Below, in pieces: positions 28,072 through 36,777 of a stretch of 64,000 nt of DNA. The stretch comes from Methanobacterium sp. UBA44. Lineage in GTDB: Archaea > Methanobacteriota > Methanobacteria > Methanobacteriales > Methanobacteriaceae. Below the pieces are notes generated by a model. That model saw only the letters and a list, made by a program, of their open reading frames with translations, did not search any database and had not been told where the DNA came from. A program made the position numbers and the translations under genes. Every line of letters starts with the position of its first letter. Within the stretch, counting starts at the first letter, position 1. Where the stretch lies: assembly GCA_002494885.1 (NCBI GenBank), contig DACV01000002.1:422518-486517 (forward strand), written 5' to 3'.

Positions 28072-28455
28072 ATGCCAATAATCAGCATATCTTTAAATGA
28101 AAAATTGCTGGAAGAAATTGATAGAATTAAGGATGAGATCGGATTTTCAGGGCGATCAGAGGTTATCAGGGCAAGCACACGGATGTTAATAGCCGATAAT
28201 AAAGAAAAAGAAGAATTAAGCGGTGAAATAAATTCTATTCTTGTTTTAATACACAGTCAGGAAGTGGAAGATAAGGTTACAGAAATCAAGCATGATTTTG
28301 AGGATATAATAAATACCCAGATTCACAGCCATCTTAAAGAAAATAAATGCATGGAAATCTTTATTCTGGATGGTTCTGCAGATAGAATTAAAGAATTATC
28401 TAAAATGTTCCATAGAAGTCGTAAAATTGATTATATCAAATTAATCGTTGTTTAA
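28072..28455 (+). CDS. nikR: Nickel-responsive regulator, NikR type
   Basis: 127 residues: an N-terminal ribbon-helix-helix DNA-binding domain (ISISLNEKLLEEIDRI, then GFSGRSEVIRASTR) and a C-terminal ACT-like domain. The four nickel ligands of NikR are present with correct spacing: H74, H85, H87 and C93 (corresponding to H76, H87, H89 and C95 in E. coli numbering). It is divergent from a three-gene metal ABC transporter, its likely target. No ribosome site precedes the ATG; the mRNA may be leaderless. Confidence 0.88.
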   Translation: MPIISISLNEKLLEEIDRIKDEIGFSGRSEVIRASTRMLIADNKEKEELSGEINSILVLIHSQEVEDKVTEIKHDFEDIINTQIHSHLKENKCMEIFILDGSADRIKELSKMFHRSRKIDYIKLIVV

Positions 28456-28512
28456 TTATGTTAAAAGATACTACAGCCTTTCCAAGATTGTTTTAATATG
28501 GGAATTAAAAAT

Positions 28513-29745
28513 TTAATTCAACTTGAAGCTCTGCACTGTTTTTTCTATTATGTAGTCATTTTTCTCATAGTAATCCTGAGATGCCGTTATTTGAAGTTCA
28601 AAAACATTGACATTATCACGGGTAAGCGTGATCTGGTCCAGATAAAAAGGTGCTGAAATATCATTGGAAAATTGAGGGTTCTGCTGGCACATATAAACAG
28701 TTCTTATTCCCTTAACACCATTGGAATTAATTTTCTGTTCATAAACTTGATTTCCACCCCACCATTTGCGTAAATGAATATCTTGCGTCTTTTTATACTC
28801 TTCAATGGAATTTTCGAAGTTTTTACCAAATTTAGTATGCCATACAATGCCTTCCACATTTTGTCCATATTTTACATAAAATCTTGATTCTTTTCCAGCG
28901 TCTTTATATGATTTTCTATCCCAGTATTCAGGATAACTTATGGTGAAACCCTTCCCTTTATAGTAATTCATTCTAACTGTATTTGATGAATCTTCCCTTT
29001 CAAAGATAGAGCTTAAAGGAGGAAAAATTAGAAATTCACGTGTAATATTTTGAAGTTGAGTTGTGCTTCGTTTACCATAGGATTTTGCAGAGACATTGAA
29101 GTATACAGAAGTTGAGTTAGATGGAATCAAGAACTGGTAGTTAAAATTCCCCTCAGAATCTGCTTTCAGGCTTATTTTTTTAATTACAGGGTCATTTAGG
29201 GCAGTTTTCATGTAGCTTTGGAAATCAAGGTTATCTCTAAGGGTCATGTTTGATAATATTGTAATTTGAGCTCCTGGTTCGCTTTTACCTTCTACTGTGA
29301 TTTTGTTTTTGTTGTAATGGATCTTCTGCATTGGCTTAATGGAAAGAAAAGTTAGGGGCCTCTGTATTTGAATATCCTGATTTACTTCATATTTTCCTCG
29401 TGATTTTGAAATTACAGAAACACTTGTATCGGATATTTCTGCTGGAATTTTAACTCTGTACATGAAACTACCATTTTTATTTAGATTAACTGGAACTCCG
29501 TTTAGATTTAAACTCTTACTTTTCAGGTATACTTTTGAATTGGGCTCTGTTACTCCCCTTATCTCTAATTCACAGGGTTTATCATTTATCTGGTAGTTGT
29601 AAGTTTCAAGGGATAAAAAAGTGATATCGGGAAGCATTATTCCACTTAAAATAAGGTATAATAGAGCTATTCCACAGAATGAACTCAGTGCAAATACTGC
29701 GCGGTCAGTATCACTCAGATTTTTCCACCATTTTTTAATATCCAA
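28513..29745 (-). CDS. Membrane-anchored protein with Ig-like repeats and a PsbP/Mog1-like C-terminus
   Basis: 410 residues. One transmembrane helix (about 15-38, FALSSFCGIALLYLILSG) anchors an outside region. Two bacterial Ig-like units follow (EIRGVTEPNSKVYL; VEGKSEPGAQITIL). The last 140 residues start with GKGFTISYPEYWDRKSY, the pattern of PsbP/Mog1-like domains common in methanogen secreted proteins. Function unknown; a surface role is inferred. Convergent with nikR, 57 bases from its stop. Confidence 0.7.
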   Translation of the reverse strand: MDIKKWWKNLSDTDRAVFALSSFCGIALLYLILSGIMLPDITFLSLETYNYQINDKPCELEIRGVTEPNSKVYLKSKSLNLNGVPVNLNKNGSFMYRVKIPAEISDTSVSVISKSRGKYEVNQDIQIQRPLTFLSIKPMQKIHYNKNKITVEGKSEPGAQITILSNMTLRDNLDFQSYMKTALNDPVIKKISLKADSEGNFNYQFLIPSNSTSVYFNVSAKSYGKRSTTQLQNITREFLIFPPLSSIFEREDSSNTVRMNYYKGKGFTISYPEYWDRKSYKDAGKESRFYVKYGQNVEGIVWHTKFGKNFENSIEEYKKTQDIHLRKWWGGNQVYEQKINSNGVKGIRTVYMCQQNPQFSNDISAPFYLDQITLTRDNVNVFELQITASQDYYEKNDYIIEKTVQSFKLN

Positions 29746-29916
29746 TATATCACTCGATAAATCTTTAAATAAGTATGATTACTGTATTTTATTGTAGACA
29801 TCATTAGAATCATGTTTATATTTAATAATATATTGTTAAATTATATGATTTATTATTTAGGTTTTTACATAAAAATGAGTAATCTTATTTTTTTTAATTG
29901 AGAGAATAAGTTTTAG

Positions 29917-30088
29917 GTTCAGCAACAATTTAAACAGGTTAAACTTAAATTATCGCTGAACTTTATCTATTTTGCCCCTAGGAGGAAGGTGCTTTGGGTT
30001 TTTTTGGTATTGTAAACCCATGTTCATAAAAAATCGATAAAACCTTTTTATGCCCGTTCAATTTTCTACTATAAAATTATTTTATCGA
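29917..30088. ncRNA. Candidate structured RNA: three hairpins in series
   Basis: Within the gene-free stretch 29746-30537 three hairpins follow each other. GTTCAGC...GCTGAAC (29917-29961) has a second 7-bp helix AATTTAA/TTAAATT inside a symmetric 3-nt internal loop. GGGTTT/AAACCC is at 29996-30019, and TCGATAAAA/TTTTATCGA at 30034-30088 (9 bp). Between the first two lies a purine-rich GGAGGAAGGTG followed by a 10-codon TTG frame. Strand is undetermined and no known RNA family is recognised. The rest of the gap is AT-rich. Confidence 0.35.
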
Positions 30089-30537
30089 CACTATTATATT
30101 GTAAGTAAGTGGTATAAATATTTATTCCTCTTTTTGGTGACTATATTCACTTATAATTTATTTTATAAGTATAATAATAATAAAAATTTAATTTAAATGG
30201 ATAATAAATATTATTTAAGTTATTTAAAATATATAAGTAGCTTTTTTACTGTCATTTTAGTATTATAATGATATTTATACAAATAAAAGATTTATATAAA
30301 TTATAAAATAATTTATATTTAAAATAATAAAGTGATAAGGAATTTATCTGTTAAAAACATGCATAAAAATAAATAAAGCTTAAATCAATATTTTTATTTT
30401 TAAGATTATTAAATTAATGTGAAAATATAACTTTAAGGGGATATTTGTTCTGCTTTCTCAATAAAACAATTAATAACCTGCATTAGTGGAAGTTGAACAA
30501 ATTCTTTTTTGAATTTATATTTTTATAGATCCATTTT

Positions 30538-30633
30538 TTAAAATTCGAGATATAATTCTTTTGGAACGTCTATATGCTCTTTCATCAGCCATTTTAAATC
30601 CTTTCCAAACCCTTTTTTTGAAAAAAATGGTGA
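30538..30633 (-). pseudogene. Coding-like C-terminal fragment
   Basis: A frame without a good start reads SKKGFGKDLKWLMKEHIDVP and a short further tail before a stop at 30538. The composition is that of a real protein end, and it sits 14 bases after the zinc-ribbon gene on the same strand. It may be the last piece of a deleted gene; family unknown. Confidence 0.3.
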
Positions 30634-30646
30634 TTAGAGCTATGTT

Positions 30647-31069
30647 TTAGCTGCTTTTTTCGTTGAATTTCTTTAACTGACGGTATATTAATTCATTTTG
30701 CCGTATAATAATTTTATTCTGTTCAATAATTGTTTTTAAACCTAATGCTGTTGTTTGTGCTTCTGGTTCAAAGGATGAGATATCTTCCCATATCTTCCAA
30801 TCTTTATCTGCTTCATCTTTAGCCAATTTATCCATATCGTTTGTAATTTTAAATTCTAGTTCTCCATCAAACATGTCTTTTTTGAATAACATATTTTTGG
30901 ATTTAGCGTTTATCTGATCCTGTTTAAATACCATTAAATTCTTCGCTTGAATACTGGCCATTTTTTTGTACTCTGTTCCACATTCAGGGCACACCTGCCC
31001 TTCCTTTCCTTCTACAGTATTAGGACATTCCATTTCTGGACATATGTATGTTTTGCTGAGTATTCCCAC
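30647..31069 (-). CDS. Small zinc-ribbon protein
   Basis: 140 residues. The N-terminus is a treble-clef/zinc ribbon with two cysteine pairs (CPEMEC and CPECG), followed by charged helical sequence ending in a coiled-coil-like segment rich in Gln, Ile and Leu. No enzymatic motif is present; such proteins usually bind nucleic acid or a protein partner. Function not recognised. The following 31070-31487 gap is gene-free. Confidence 0.65.
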   Translation of the reverse strand: MGILSKTYICPEMECPNTVEGKEGQVCPECGTEYKKMASIQAKNLMVFKQDQINAKSKNMLFKKDMFDGELEFKITNDMDKLAKDEADKDWKIWEDISSFEPEAQTTALGLKTIIEQNKIIIRQNELIYRQLKKFNEKSS

Positions 31070-31278
31070 TTAATCACCTCAATTTTTTTCATCAGGGTTT
31101 AAATATTCTATAATGGAAATAATCCCTTTCCAGATATTATATTTAAGCTTGTATAAATAGAGTTAAACATTGCAATTGCTTATCTATATTAGGTACTATC
31201 TTTTAAAACTTATTAGTTTTGGTACAAAAAAATTTAATCTCTAAAAGTTTAAAATGAGTTTTAATTATAAAATAAATT

Positions 31279-31437
31279 TCGCTCATGGCCCTGTGCAAAA
31301 ATCGGCTTATGGTTTAATAGAATTTTTATAGTAAATTTAAATGACTTAATATGTTAAACTACACATATGAATAATAAACACTATTTCTTTTAAATTAAAG
31401 TACTAAAAAAATGACACACTCAAACAGACATGAGCGA
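31279..31437. repeat. Distant inverted repeat in a gene-free stretch
   Basis: TCGCTCATG (31279-31287) is the exact reverse complement of CATGAGCGA (31429-31437), and the adjoining AT-rich bases are also largely complementary with one small gap. The ends enclose 141 bases with no gene. It may be the footprint of a small mobile element or an RNA closing stem. Nothing else was seen in 31070-31487. Confidence 0.35.
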
Positions 31438-31487
31438 TAAATTTTATTTACATGATAATTAGTTACATGATTTCTTTTTTAATATGT

Positions 31488-31673
31488 TCAGTTGTTCAAT
31501 TTCTCTTTTATGTGTTCAATGATTTTTTTAAGTGTGTCATCTTTAACAAGCCATGCAGTGTAAACATCATTGGGTGCTGTTACTGAAACAAGCTTATAAT
31601 TATCCTTTAAATATTTATTAATTGATTTTTCTAATACTTCTGGAGTATTTGCCCTGGTAAATTTGCATATCAT
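31488..31673 (-). CDS. Small soluble protein, possibly Cse60-like
   Basis: 61 residues with an alternating strand-helix pattern (MICKFTRANTPEVLEKSINK...). A short alpha/beta protein of this kind vaguely resembles Cse60-type small proteins, but I do not claim the family. The ATG at 31673 has GAGG 6 nt upstream and is preferred to the TTG at 31685. Isolated gene. Confidence 0.5.
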   Translation of the reverse strand: MICKFTRANTPEVLEKSINKYLKDNYKLVSVTAPNDVYTAWLVKDDTLKKIIEHIKEKLNN

Positions 31674-31685
31674 TATTTTCCTCAA

Positions 31686-32135
31686 ATATTTGGTTATCTA
31701 CGTTAAAAAAAATGATCTTCTTTTTTTAAAAGGAATATTAGGAACGACAAATACTCCTTTATACGGCGATGAAGTGATGAATGAAGATGTCGCCCCCAAT
31801 TCTCTCCTTATTCCATTCTAGGAGTAGTCACCATGTTAAGTTATTTGATGACCACTAATATTCTATTATATAATTCCTTATTAATAAATATTACTATATA
31901 ATTATTACAATTTACTAATATCAAAATATCAACTATTAAAGGAAGTAAATATGGTAAAAAGTAAAATAATTAGGTTAATAAGATTATTTATTAAATTTAA
32001 ATAAAAAATAAGAGCTTAATTATTGTAATATAAATCAATAAACATCAGAATGAATAATTGACTCTGTATTATGTCTATACATAAAAAAAGTATCGAATCA
32101 ACTATTTTCAACACTTTTTAATATAAAAGAGTATC
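31686..32135. other. Intergenic stretch with a GC-richer, folded or decayed patch
   Basis: In 31740-31830 TACTCCT (31752-31758) pairs with AGGAGTA (31820-31826) and encloses GGCGA (31765-31769) pairing with TCGCC (31790-31794). The same patch can be read on the plus strand as protein-like sequence (GTTNTPLYGDEVMNEDVAP) without a start. It is either a small RNA or the end of a decayed gene. The remaining bases to rfbB are AT-rich. Confidence 0.3.
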
Positions 32136-33140
32136 TTATCTGTTTGCATACATCTTCTCATAATAGGCCATGTATTCTCCGCTTTTAATCCTTTTCCACC
32201 ATTCTTTATTTTCTAAATACCATTTAATGGTTTCAGATATTCCAGTTTCAAAGGTATATTCAGGTTTCCAGCCCAGCTCTTCCTGTATTTTAGTGGAATC
32301 TATGGCGTATCTCCTATCATGACCTGGACGATCTTTAACATATTTAATAAGAGATTCGCTCTTTCCTAACTCTTTTAGAATTAATTTTACAATTTCAATA
32401 TTCTGTTTTTCGTTATTTCCGCCAATATTATAAACTTCTCCGCTCTTTCCATCATGTAAAACAAGATCTATTGCTGTACAGTGATCATAGACGTGTAACC
32501 AGTCTCTAATGTTTAATCCGTCTCCGTATACTGGAAGAGGTTCATCTTCAAGGGCGTTGGATATCATTAATGGAATTAACTTCTCTGGAAATTGATATGG
32601 ACCGTAATTATTGGAGCATCTGGTTATGTTCACTGGTAATTTAAATGTCTCATTATATGCCCTTACCATTAAATCAGCCCCTGCTTTACTTGCAGAATAG
32701 GGACTGTTAGGTGATAGGCAATTATCTTCCCTGAAGTACCCTGTTTTACCAAGTGAACCATAAACTTCATCTGTTGAAATCTGTAAAAACTTTTTTATGC
32801 CATATTTTTCAGCTGCATTTAGTAAAACCTGAGTTCCCAGAATATTGGATTTAATAAATATTTCTGGATCTTCAATGCTACGATCGACGTGTGATTCAGC
32901 TGCAAAGTTCACGATATAATCTGTATCGGCCGTTAGTTCATCTATAAGTTCTTTGTCAGTTATATCTCCTTTAACAAATGTGTAATTGTGATTATCTTCA
33001 ATTCCAGTGAGGTTTTCTAGATTTCCACAGTAGGTCAGGGTATCTAAATTCACAATTTCGTAATCTGTGTATTTATCCAGCATATACCTTACAAAATTGC
33101 TTCCTATAAATCCTGCTCCTCCAGTAATCAATATTTTCAT
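32136..33140 (-). CDS. rfbB: dTDP-glucose 4,6-dehydratase
   Basis: 334 residues, extended SDR. GGAGFIGSNF binds NAD, STDEVYG supplies the Thr and catalytic Asp/Glu, and YSASKAG the Tyr/Lys. It turns dTDP-glucose into dTDP-4-keto-6-deoxyglucose, the second step of dTDP-L-rhamnose synthesis. Length and motifs match RmlB/RfbB throughout. It starts 10 bases after rfbC and is the last gene of the rhamnose set. Confidence 0.95.
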   Translation of the reverse strand: MKILITGGAGFIGSNFVRYMLDKYTDYEIVNLDTLTYCGNLENLTGIEDNHNYTFVKGDITDKELIDELTADTDYIVNFAAESHVDRSIEDPEIFIKSNILGTQVLLNAAEKYGIKKFLQISTDEVYGSLGKTGYFREDNCLSPNSPYSASKAGADLMVRAYNETFKLPVNITRCSNNYGPYQFPEKLIPLMISNALEDEPLPVYGDGLNIRDWLHVYDHCTAIDLVLHDGKSGEVYNIGGNNEKQNIEIVKLILKELGKSESLIKYVKDRPGHDRRYAIDSTKIQEELGWKPEYTFETGISETIKWYLENKEWWKRIKSGEYMAYYEKMYANR

Positions 33141-33150
33141 CTTTTCACCA

Positions 33151-33705
33151 TTAAAAAATAATTTTTGATTCTTTTAATGTCTTCCACTGCCTATCTTTTG
33201 GTGATAAAATAATTTCAATATTATCAACGGGCCAGTTAATACCTATTTCAGGGTCATTCCAGAGAATTCCACCCTCGTCATCAGCATCATAAAAGTTAGT
33301 ACATTTATAGGTGAATTCAGCTTCATCTGAAAGCACTAAAAAGCCGTGCGCGAATCCTTCAGGTACATAAAATTGTTTTTTATTCTCTTCAGAGAGTATA
33401 ACTCCCTCCCATTTTTTATAGGTTGGGGAATTTTCCCTTAAATCTAGGGCAACATCAAAAACTTCTCCTTTTATGACACGGACAAGTTTCCCCTGGGGTT
33501 TTGTATACTGGAAATGAAGCCCTCTTAGAACTCCTTTTTTAGATTTAGACTGATTATCCTGGATGAAGGTAAAATCAAGTCCTGCTTTTTTAAATTCCTG
33601 TGCATGATAGGTTTCCATGAAATATCCGCGTTCATCACCGAATACTGTTGGCTCTATGATATAAACTCCTTCAATGGATGTTTTTTTGAAATTAAATTTA
33701 GACAT
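33151..33705 (-). CDS. rfbC: dTDP-4-dehydrorhamnose 3,5-epimerase
   Basis: 184 residues, cupin fold. GVLRGLHFQ contains the catalytic His, and YVPEGFAHGFLVLSD is the second signature; the length is normal. It epimerises C3 and C5 of the 4-keto sugar. It is directly upstream of rfbB, and both are separated from rfbA and rfbD by a convergent methyltransferase gene. Confidence 0.95.
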   Translation of the reverse strand: MSKFNFKKTSIEGVYIIEPTVFGDERGYFMETYHAQEFKKAGLDFTFIQDNQSKSKKGVLRGLHFQYTKPQGKLVRVIKGEVFDVALDLRENSPTYKKWEGVILSEENKKQFYVPEGFAHGFLVLSDEAEFTYKCTNFYDADDEGGILWNDPEIGINWPVDNIEIILSPKDRQWKTLKESKIIF

Positions 33706-33943
33706 GTATTCACTCCTTTAGATGAAATTAAATTATTAACTTGGGAATAAGTAATGTTTAACAAATTGTTTTTTAACACATTAAACTTAATAATCCGATT
33801 TATCAATATTTGAGATTTTTTAAGTTATATTATTAACCCTGGATTATATAACTCTATTTACAATTAATAAGATGTAAATTTATCCCTCATTATGGAAAAA
33901 TATTTATTTTTATGTTTATGAGATAGACTAAGGGAGAATACTA

Positions 33944-35026
33944 ATGAAATATAATATCCTTATTTTAGGGAATTTAAATAATTGCAAAAATGCATTTAAA
34001 AAAATTGATCTGGATTTAATTGATTCACTTGCCTTTATAACTAATGAAATGGATAGTAGAAATAAATGGTTTGCAGATAAAAACAATTTTCTTACTGATG
34101 ATATTAAAGAGTTGGATTTTGATTTTATTTTTGTTGCAGCAGGGAAATTTCAAGAATTTAGAAAATTCAAGAATCAATTATTAGATCAGGGAATAAAAGA
34201 GGAAAAAATCTGGTATAATTTTGATGTAGATACTTTCAACCTGAGGTTGAAAGGTTTCAGAAAATATAATTCTGGCACCCTAAAATATAAAAAAGACTTT
34301 TTTATGGAAGAAAAACCAGCAGCTAATCAGATGAATCTGGATTTTAATTCTATGAACAAATTAGAGCAATATTTTTACTGTAACAAAGGAAAAACTATTC
34401 ATAAATTCCTGCATTATTTTGAGATATATGACAGGCACTTTTCAAGATTTATTGGGAAGGATGTGGCAGTTTTAGAGATAGGTGTATCTAAAGGAGGGTC
34501 CCTTGAGCTCTGGCGCCATTATTTTGGATGTAAATCTAAAATATATGGTAGTGATATCGATCCTAAATGTAAAAAGCTTGAAAGCGAGCAAATAGAGATA
34601 TTTATTGGTGATGCTGAAGATAGAGAATTTTTACGCAGCTTGAAGGAGAAAATCCCCAGAATTGATATAGTGATTGATGACGGAGGTCATTATATGAACC
34701 AGCAAATTGTTGCTTTTGAAGAACTATATCCATTCATATCTCCTGATGGTGTATACCTATGTGAAGATGTGATGACCTCTTATATGGAAGCATATGGTGG
34801 AGGATACAGGAGAAAAAACTCATTTATAGAATACAGCAAGAACTTAATAGATTATCTAAATGCCTGGTACTCAAAGGAAAAGTCATGGCTTTCCAGAAAA
34901 AAGTTAAATGTGGATGAATTTACCCTTTCAACCCATTCTATGCATTATTACAACAATGTTTTAGTAATTGAAAAGAGGAAGATTGATCCTCCATTTGCAG
35001 CCATGATTGGAAATAGAGATATCTAA
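33944..35026 (+). CDS. SAM-dependent methyltransferase, cephalosporin hydroxylase/macrocin methyltransferase-like
   Basis: 360 residues. The first 110 look like a separate alpha/beta domain (YNILILGNLNNCKNAF, FIFVAAGK) of the kind that binds a sugar nucleotide or cofactor. The C-terminal half is a class I methyltransferase: VLEIGVSKGGSLELW binds SAM, GSDIDPKC and IVIDDGGHYMNQQ resemble the metal-dependent O-methyltransferases of antibiotic and surface-sugar pathways. Probable role: O-methylation of a surface sugar such as rhamnose (inference from position). It is on the opposite strand, between rfbC and rfbA. GGGAGA lies 6 nt before the ATG. Confidence 0.75.
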   Translation: MKYNILILGNLNNCKNAFKKIDLDLIDSLAFITNEMDSRNKWFADKNNFLTDDIKELDFDFIFVAAGKFQEFRKFKNQLLDQGIKEEKIWYNFDVDTFNLRLKGFRKYNSGTLKYKKDFFMEEKPAANQMNLDFNSMNKLEQYFYCNKGKTIHKFLHYFEIYDRHFSRFIGKDVAVLEIGVSKGGSLELWRHYFGCKSKIYGSDIDPKCKKLESEQIEIFIGDAEDREFLRSLKEKIPRIDIVIDDGGHYMNQQIVAFEELYPFISPDGVYLCEDVMTSYMEAYGGGYRRKNSFIEYSKNLIDYLNAWYSKEKSWLSRKKLNVDEFTLSTHSMHYYNNVLVIEKRKIDPPFAAMIGNRDI

Positions 35027-35040
35027 CCCTTAAATAACAA

Positions 35041-35919
35041 TTATTTAAATTCATTGTTATTGATTAGATCTATTAGATAGTCTCCATATTCGGTTTTTTC
35101 CAGGGTTTCAGCTAACTTAAGGACTGTTTTAGCATCTATCCAGCTGTTATTATAGGCAATTTCTTCTAAACATGCTATGTAAAAGCCCTGTCTTTTTTGT
35201 ATGGCTTCAACAAAATTACTGGCTTCTAAAAGCCCGATGTGTGTCCCTGTATCAAGCCATGCCATTCCCCTACCTAATAATTCTACTTTTAATTCTTTTT
35301 TATTGAGGTAAGCTTCATTTACAGATGTGATTTCAAGTTCTCCTCTATCTGATGGTTTTACATCCTTTGCTATTTCAACCACCTGATTATCATAGAAATA
35401 AAGTCCTGGAATAACGTAATTTGATTTAGGTTTTTCTGGTTTTTCTTCAAGTGAGATTACATTTCCTTCCCCGTCAAATTCAACAACTCCAAAGGCCTTT
35501 GGATTTTTAACGTAGTATCCAAAGATAACTGCACCCTCTTTTATTGATGCTGCTCTTTTAAGTATTTCACTGAACCTGTGGCCATGAAATATATTATCTC
35601 CAAGCACTAAAGCTACATTATCATTGCCAATGAACTCTTCTCCGACGATAAATGCTTCTGCAAGTCCTCTTGGTTCATCCTGGACTTTATATGAAAAAGA
35701 AACTCCCAGATCGCTGCCGTCTCCAAGAAGATCTTCATACATTGGTAAATCTCTTGGAGTTGAAATTATGAGTATTTCTCTTATTCCTGCAAGCATAAGG
35801 ACTGATATAGGGTAATAAATCATGGGTTTATCATAGATTGGAATCAGCTGCTTGGATACAGCTTTTGTAATTGGATAGAGTCTTGTTCCTGATCCTCCTG
35901 CAAGTACTATTCCCTTCAT
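35041..35919 (-). CDS. rfbA: Glucose-1-phosphate thymidylyltransferase
   Basis: 292 residues, nucleotidyltransferase fold. GGSGTRLYP with the Lys of ITKAVSKQLIPIYDKP is the family signature, and LGDNIFHG the metal-binding region. It makes dTDP-glucose from dTTP and glucose 1-phosphate, the entry step to dTDP-rhamnose. It overlaps the end of rfbD by four bases, so the two are translationally coupled. Convergent with the methyltransferase gene, 14 bases away. Confidence 0.96.
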   Translation of the reverse strand: MKGIVLAGGSGTRLYPITKAVSKQLIPIYDKPMIYYPISVLMLAGIREILIISTPRDLPMYEDLLGDGSDLGVSFSYKVQDEPRGLAEAFIVGEEFIGNDNVALVLGDNIFHGHRFSEILKRAASIKEGAVIFGYYVKNPKAFGVVEFDGEGNVISLEEKPEKPKSNYVIPGLYFYDNQVVEIAKDVKPSDRGELEITSVNEAYLNKKELKVELLGRGMAWLDTGTHIGLLEASNFVEAIQKRQGFYIACLEEIAYNNSWIDAKTVLKLAETLEKTEYGDYLIDLINNNEFK

Positions 35920-36767
35920 TCTTCCTTCACCTTCAGTAGTTTAATATATTCTTTTAGAGCTTCTTTATAATTTCGGATATCTTCTAATCCTTCCATCTTC
36001 CAGTTGTAGTTTTCAAGAACTGAATATTTTGGTCTTGGTGCAGGTTGAGGATATTCCTCTGTTGTAACTGGTTTTAAATCTATCTGGGCACCTGCTAAAT
36101 TGAAGATTTCATCTGCATACTCATACCAGGAGCATGAACCACTATTTGTTATATGATATATGCCATATCTTGGTTTTTTTATCAGTTCTGCAATAGCTTT
36201 AGCCAGGTCAACGGTGTATGTTGGAGAACCTATCTGATCATCAACAACTGATAATGAATCATTTGTTTTTGCTAAATTAAGCATGGTGGTTACAAAGTTG
36301 GGACCGTGGAATCCGTATAACCATGCTGTTCTTACTATATAAAACCTGTTTAAAATATCACGTATGCAAACTTCGCCTAAATATTTAGTTTTACCATAAA
36401 CGCTCAGAGGGTTGGGCTGGTCGTATTCATAGTATGAGCTGCCCTTTTCACCATCAAAAACATAGTCAGTGCAGATATAGACCAGTGCACTGTCTGCTTT
36501 ACTGCAGGCAACTGCAACATTTCTTGTTCCAATGACATTTACCTTGTAGGCCATATCCTGGTTTGATTCACTCCCATTTACATCCGTAAAAGCAGCGGCA
36601 TGTACTACAACGTCAGGATTGATTTTCTTCACTGTTTTAACTGTTTTATCTAAATCGGTTATATCCAGGGTATAGATTGTTGTGGTACTGATTTCGTTTT
36701 CAACACCTAAAATATCTTCAAGGTCATGTCCGAGCATTCCTTCTGCTCCAATAATTAAAACTTTCAT
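35916..36767 (-). CDS. rfbD: dTDP-4-dehydrorhamnose reductase
   Basis: About 283 residues, SDR fold: GAEGMLGHDL at the N-terminus, CTDYVFDG, and YGKTKYLGE with the Tyr/Lys pair. It reduces the 4-keto sugar to dTDP-L-rhamnose. ATG 36767 is preferred to an upstream start at 36812 that would overlap cobM and add 15 non-homologous residues; GAGATGAT lies just before it. Ten bases after cobM and overlapping rfbA. Confidence 0.93.
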   Translation of the reverse strand: MKVLIIGAEGMLGHDLEDILGVENEISTTTIYTLDITDLDKTVKTVKKINPDVVVHAAAFTDVNGSESNQDMAYKVNVIGTRNVAVACSKADSALVYICTDYVFDGEKGSSYYEYDQPNPLSVYGKTKYLGEVCIRDILNRFYIVRTAWLYGFHGPNFVTTMLNLAKTNDSLSVVDDQIGSPTYTVDLAKAIAELIKKPRYGIYHITNSGSCSWYEYADEIFNLAGAQIDLKPVTTEEYPQPAPRPKYSVLENYNWKMEGLEDIRNYKEALKEYIKLLKVKEE

Positions 36768-36777
36768 TTTATCATCT

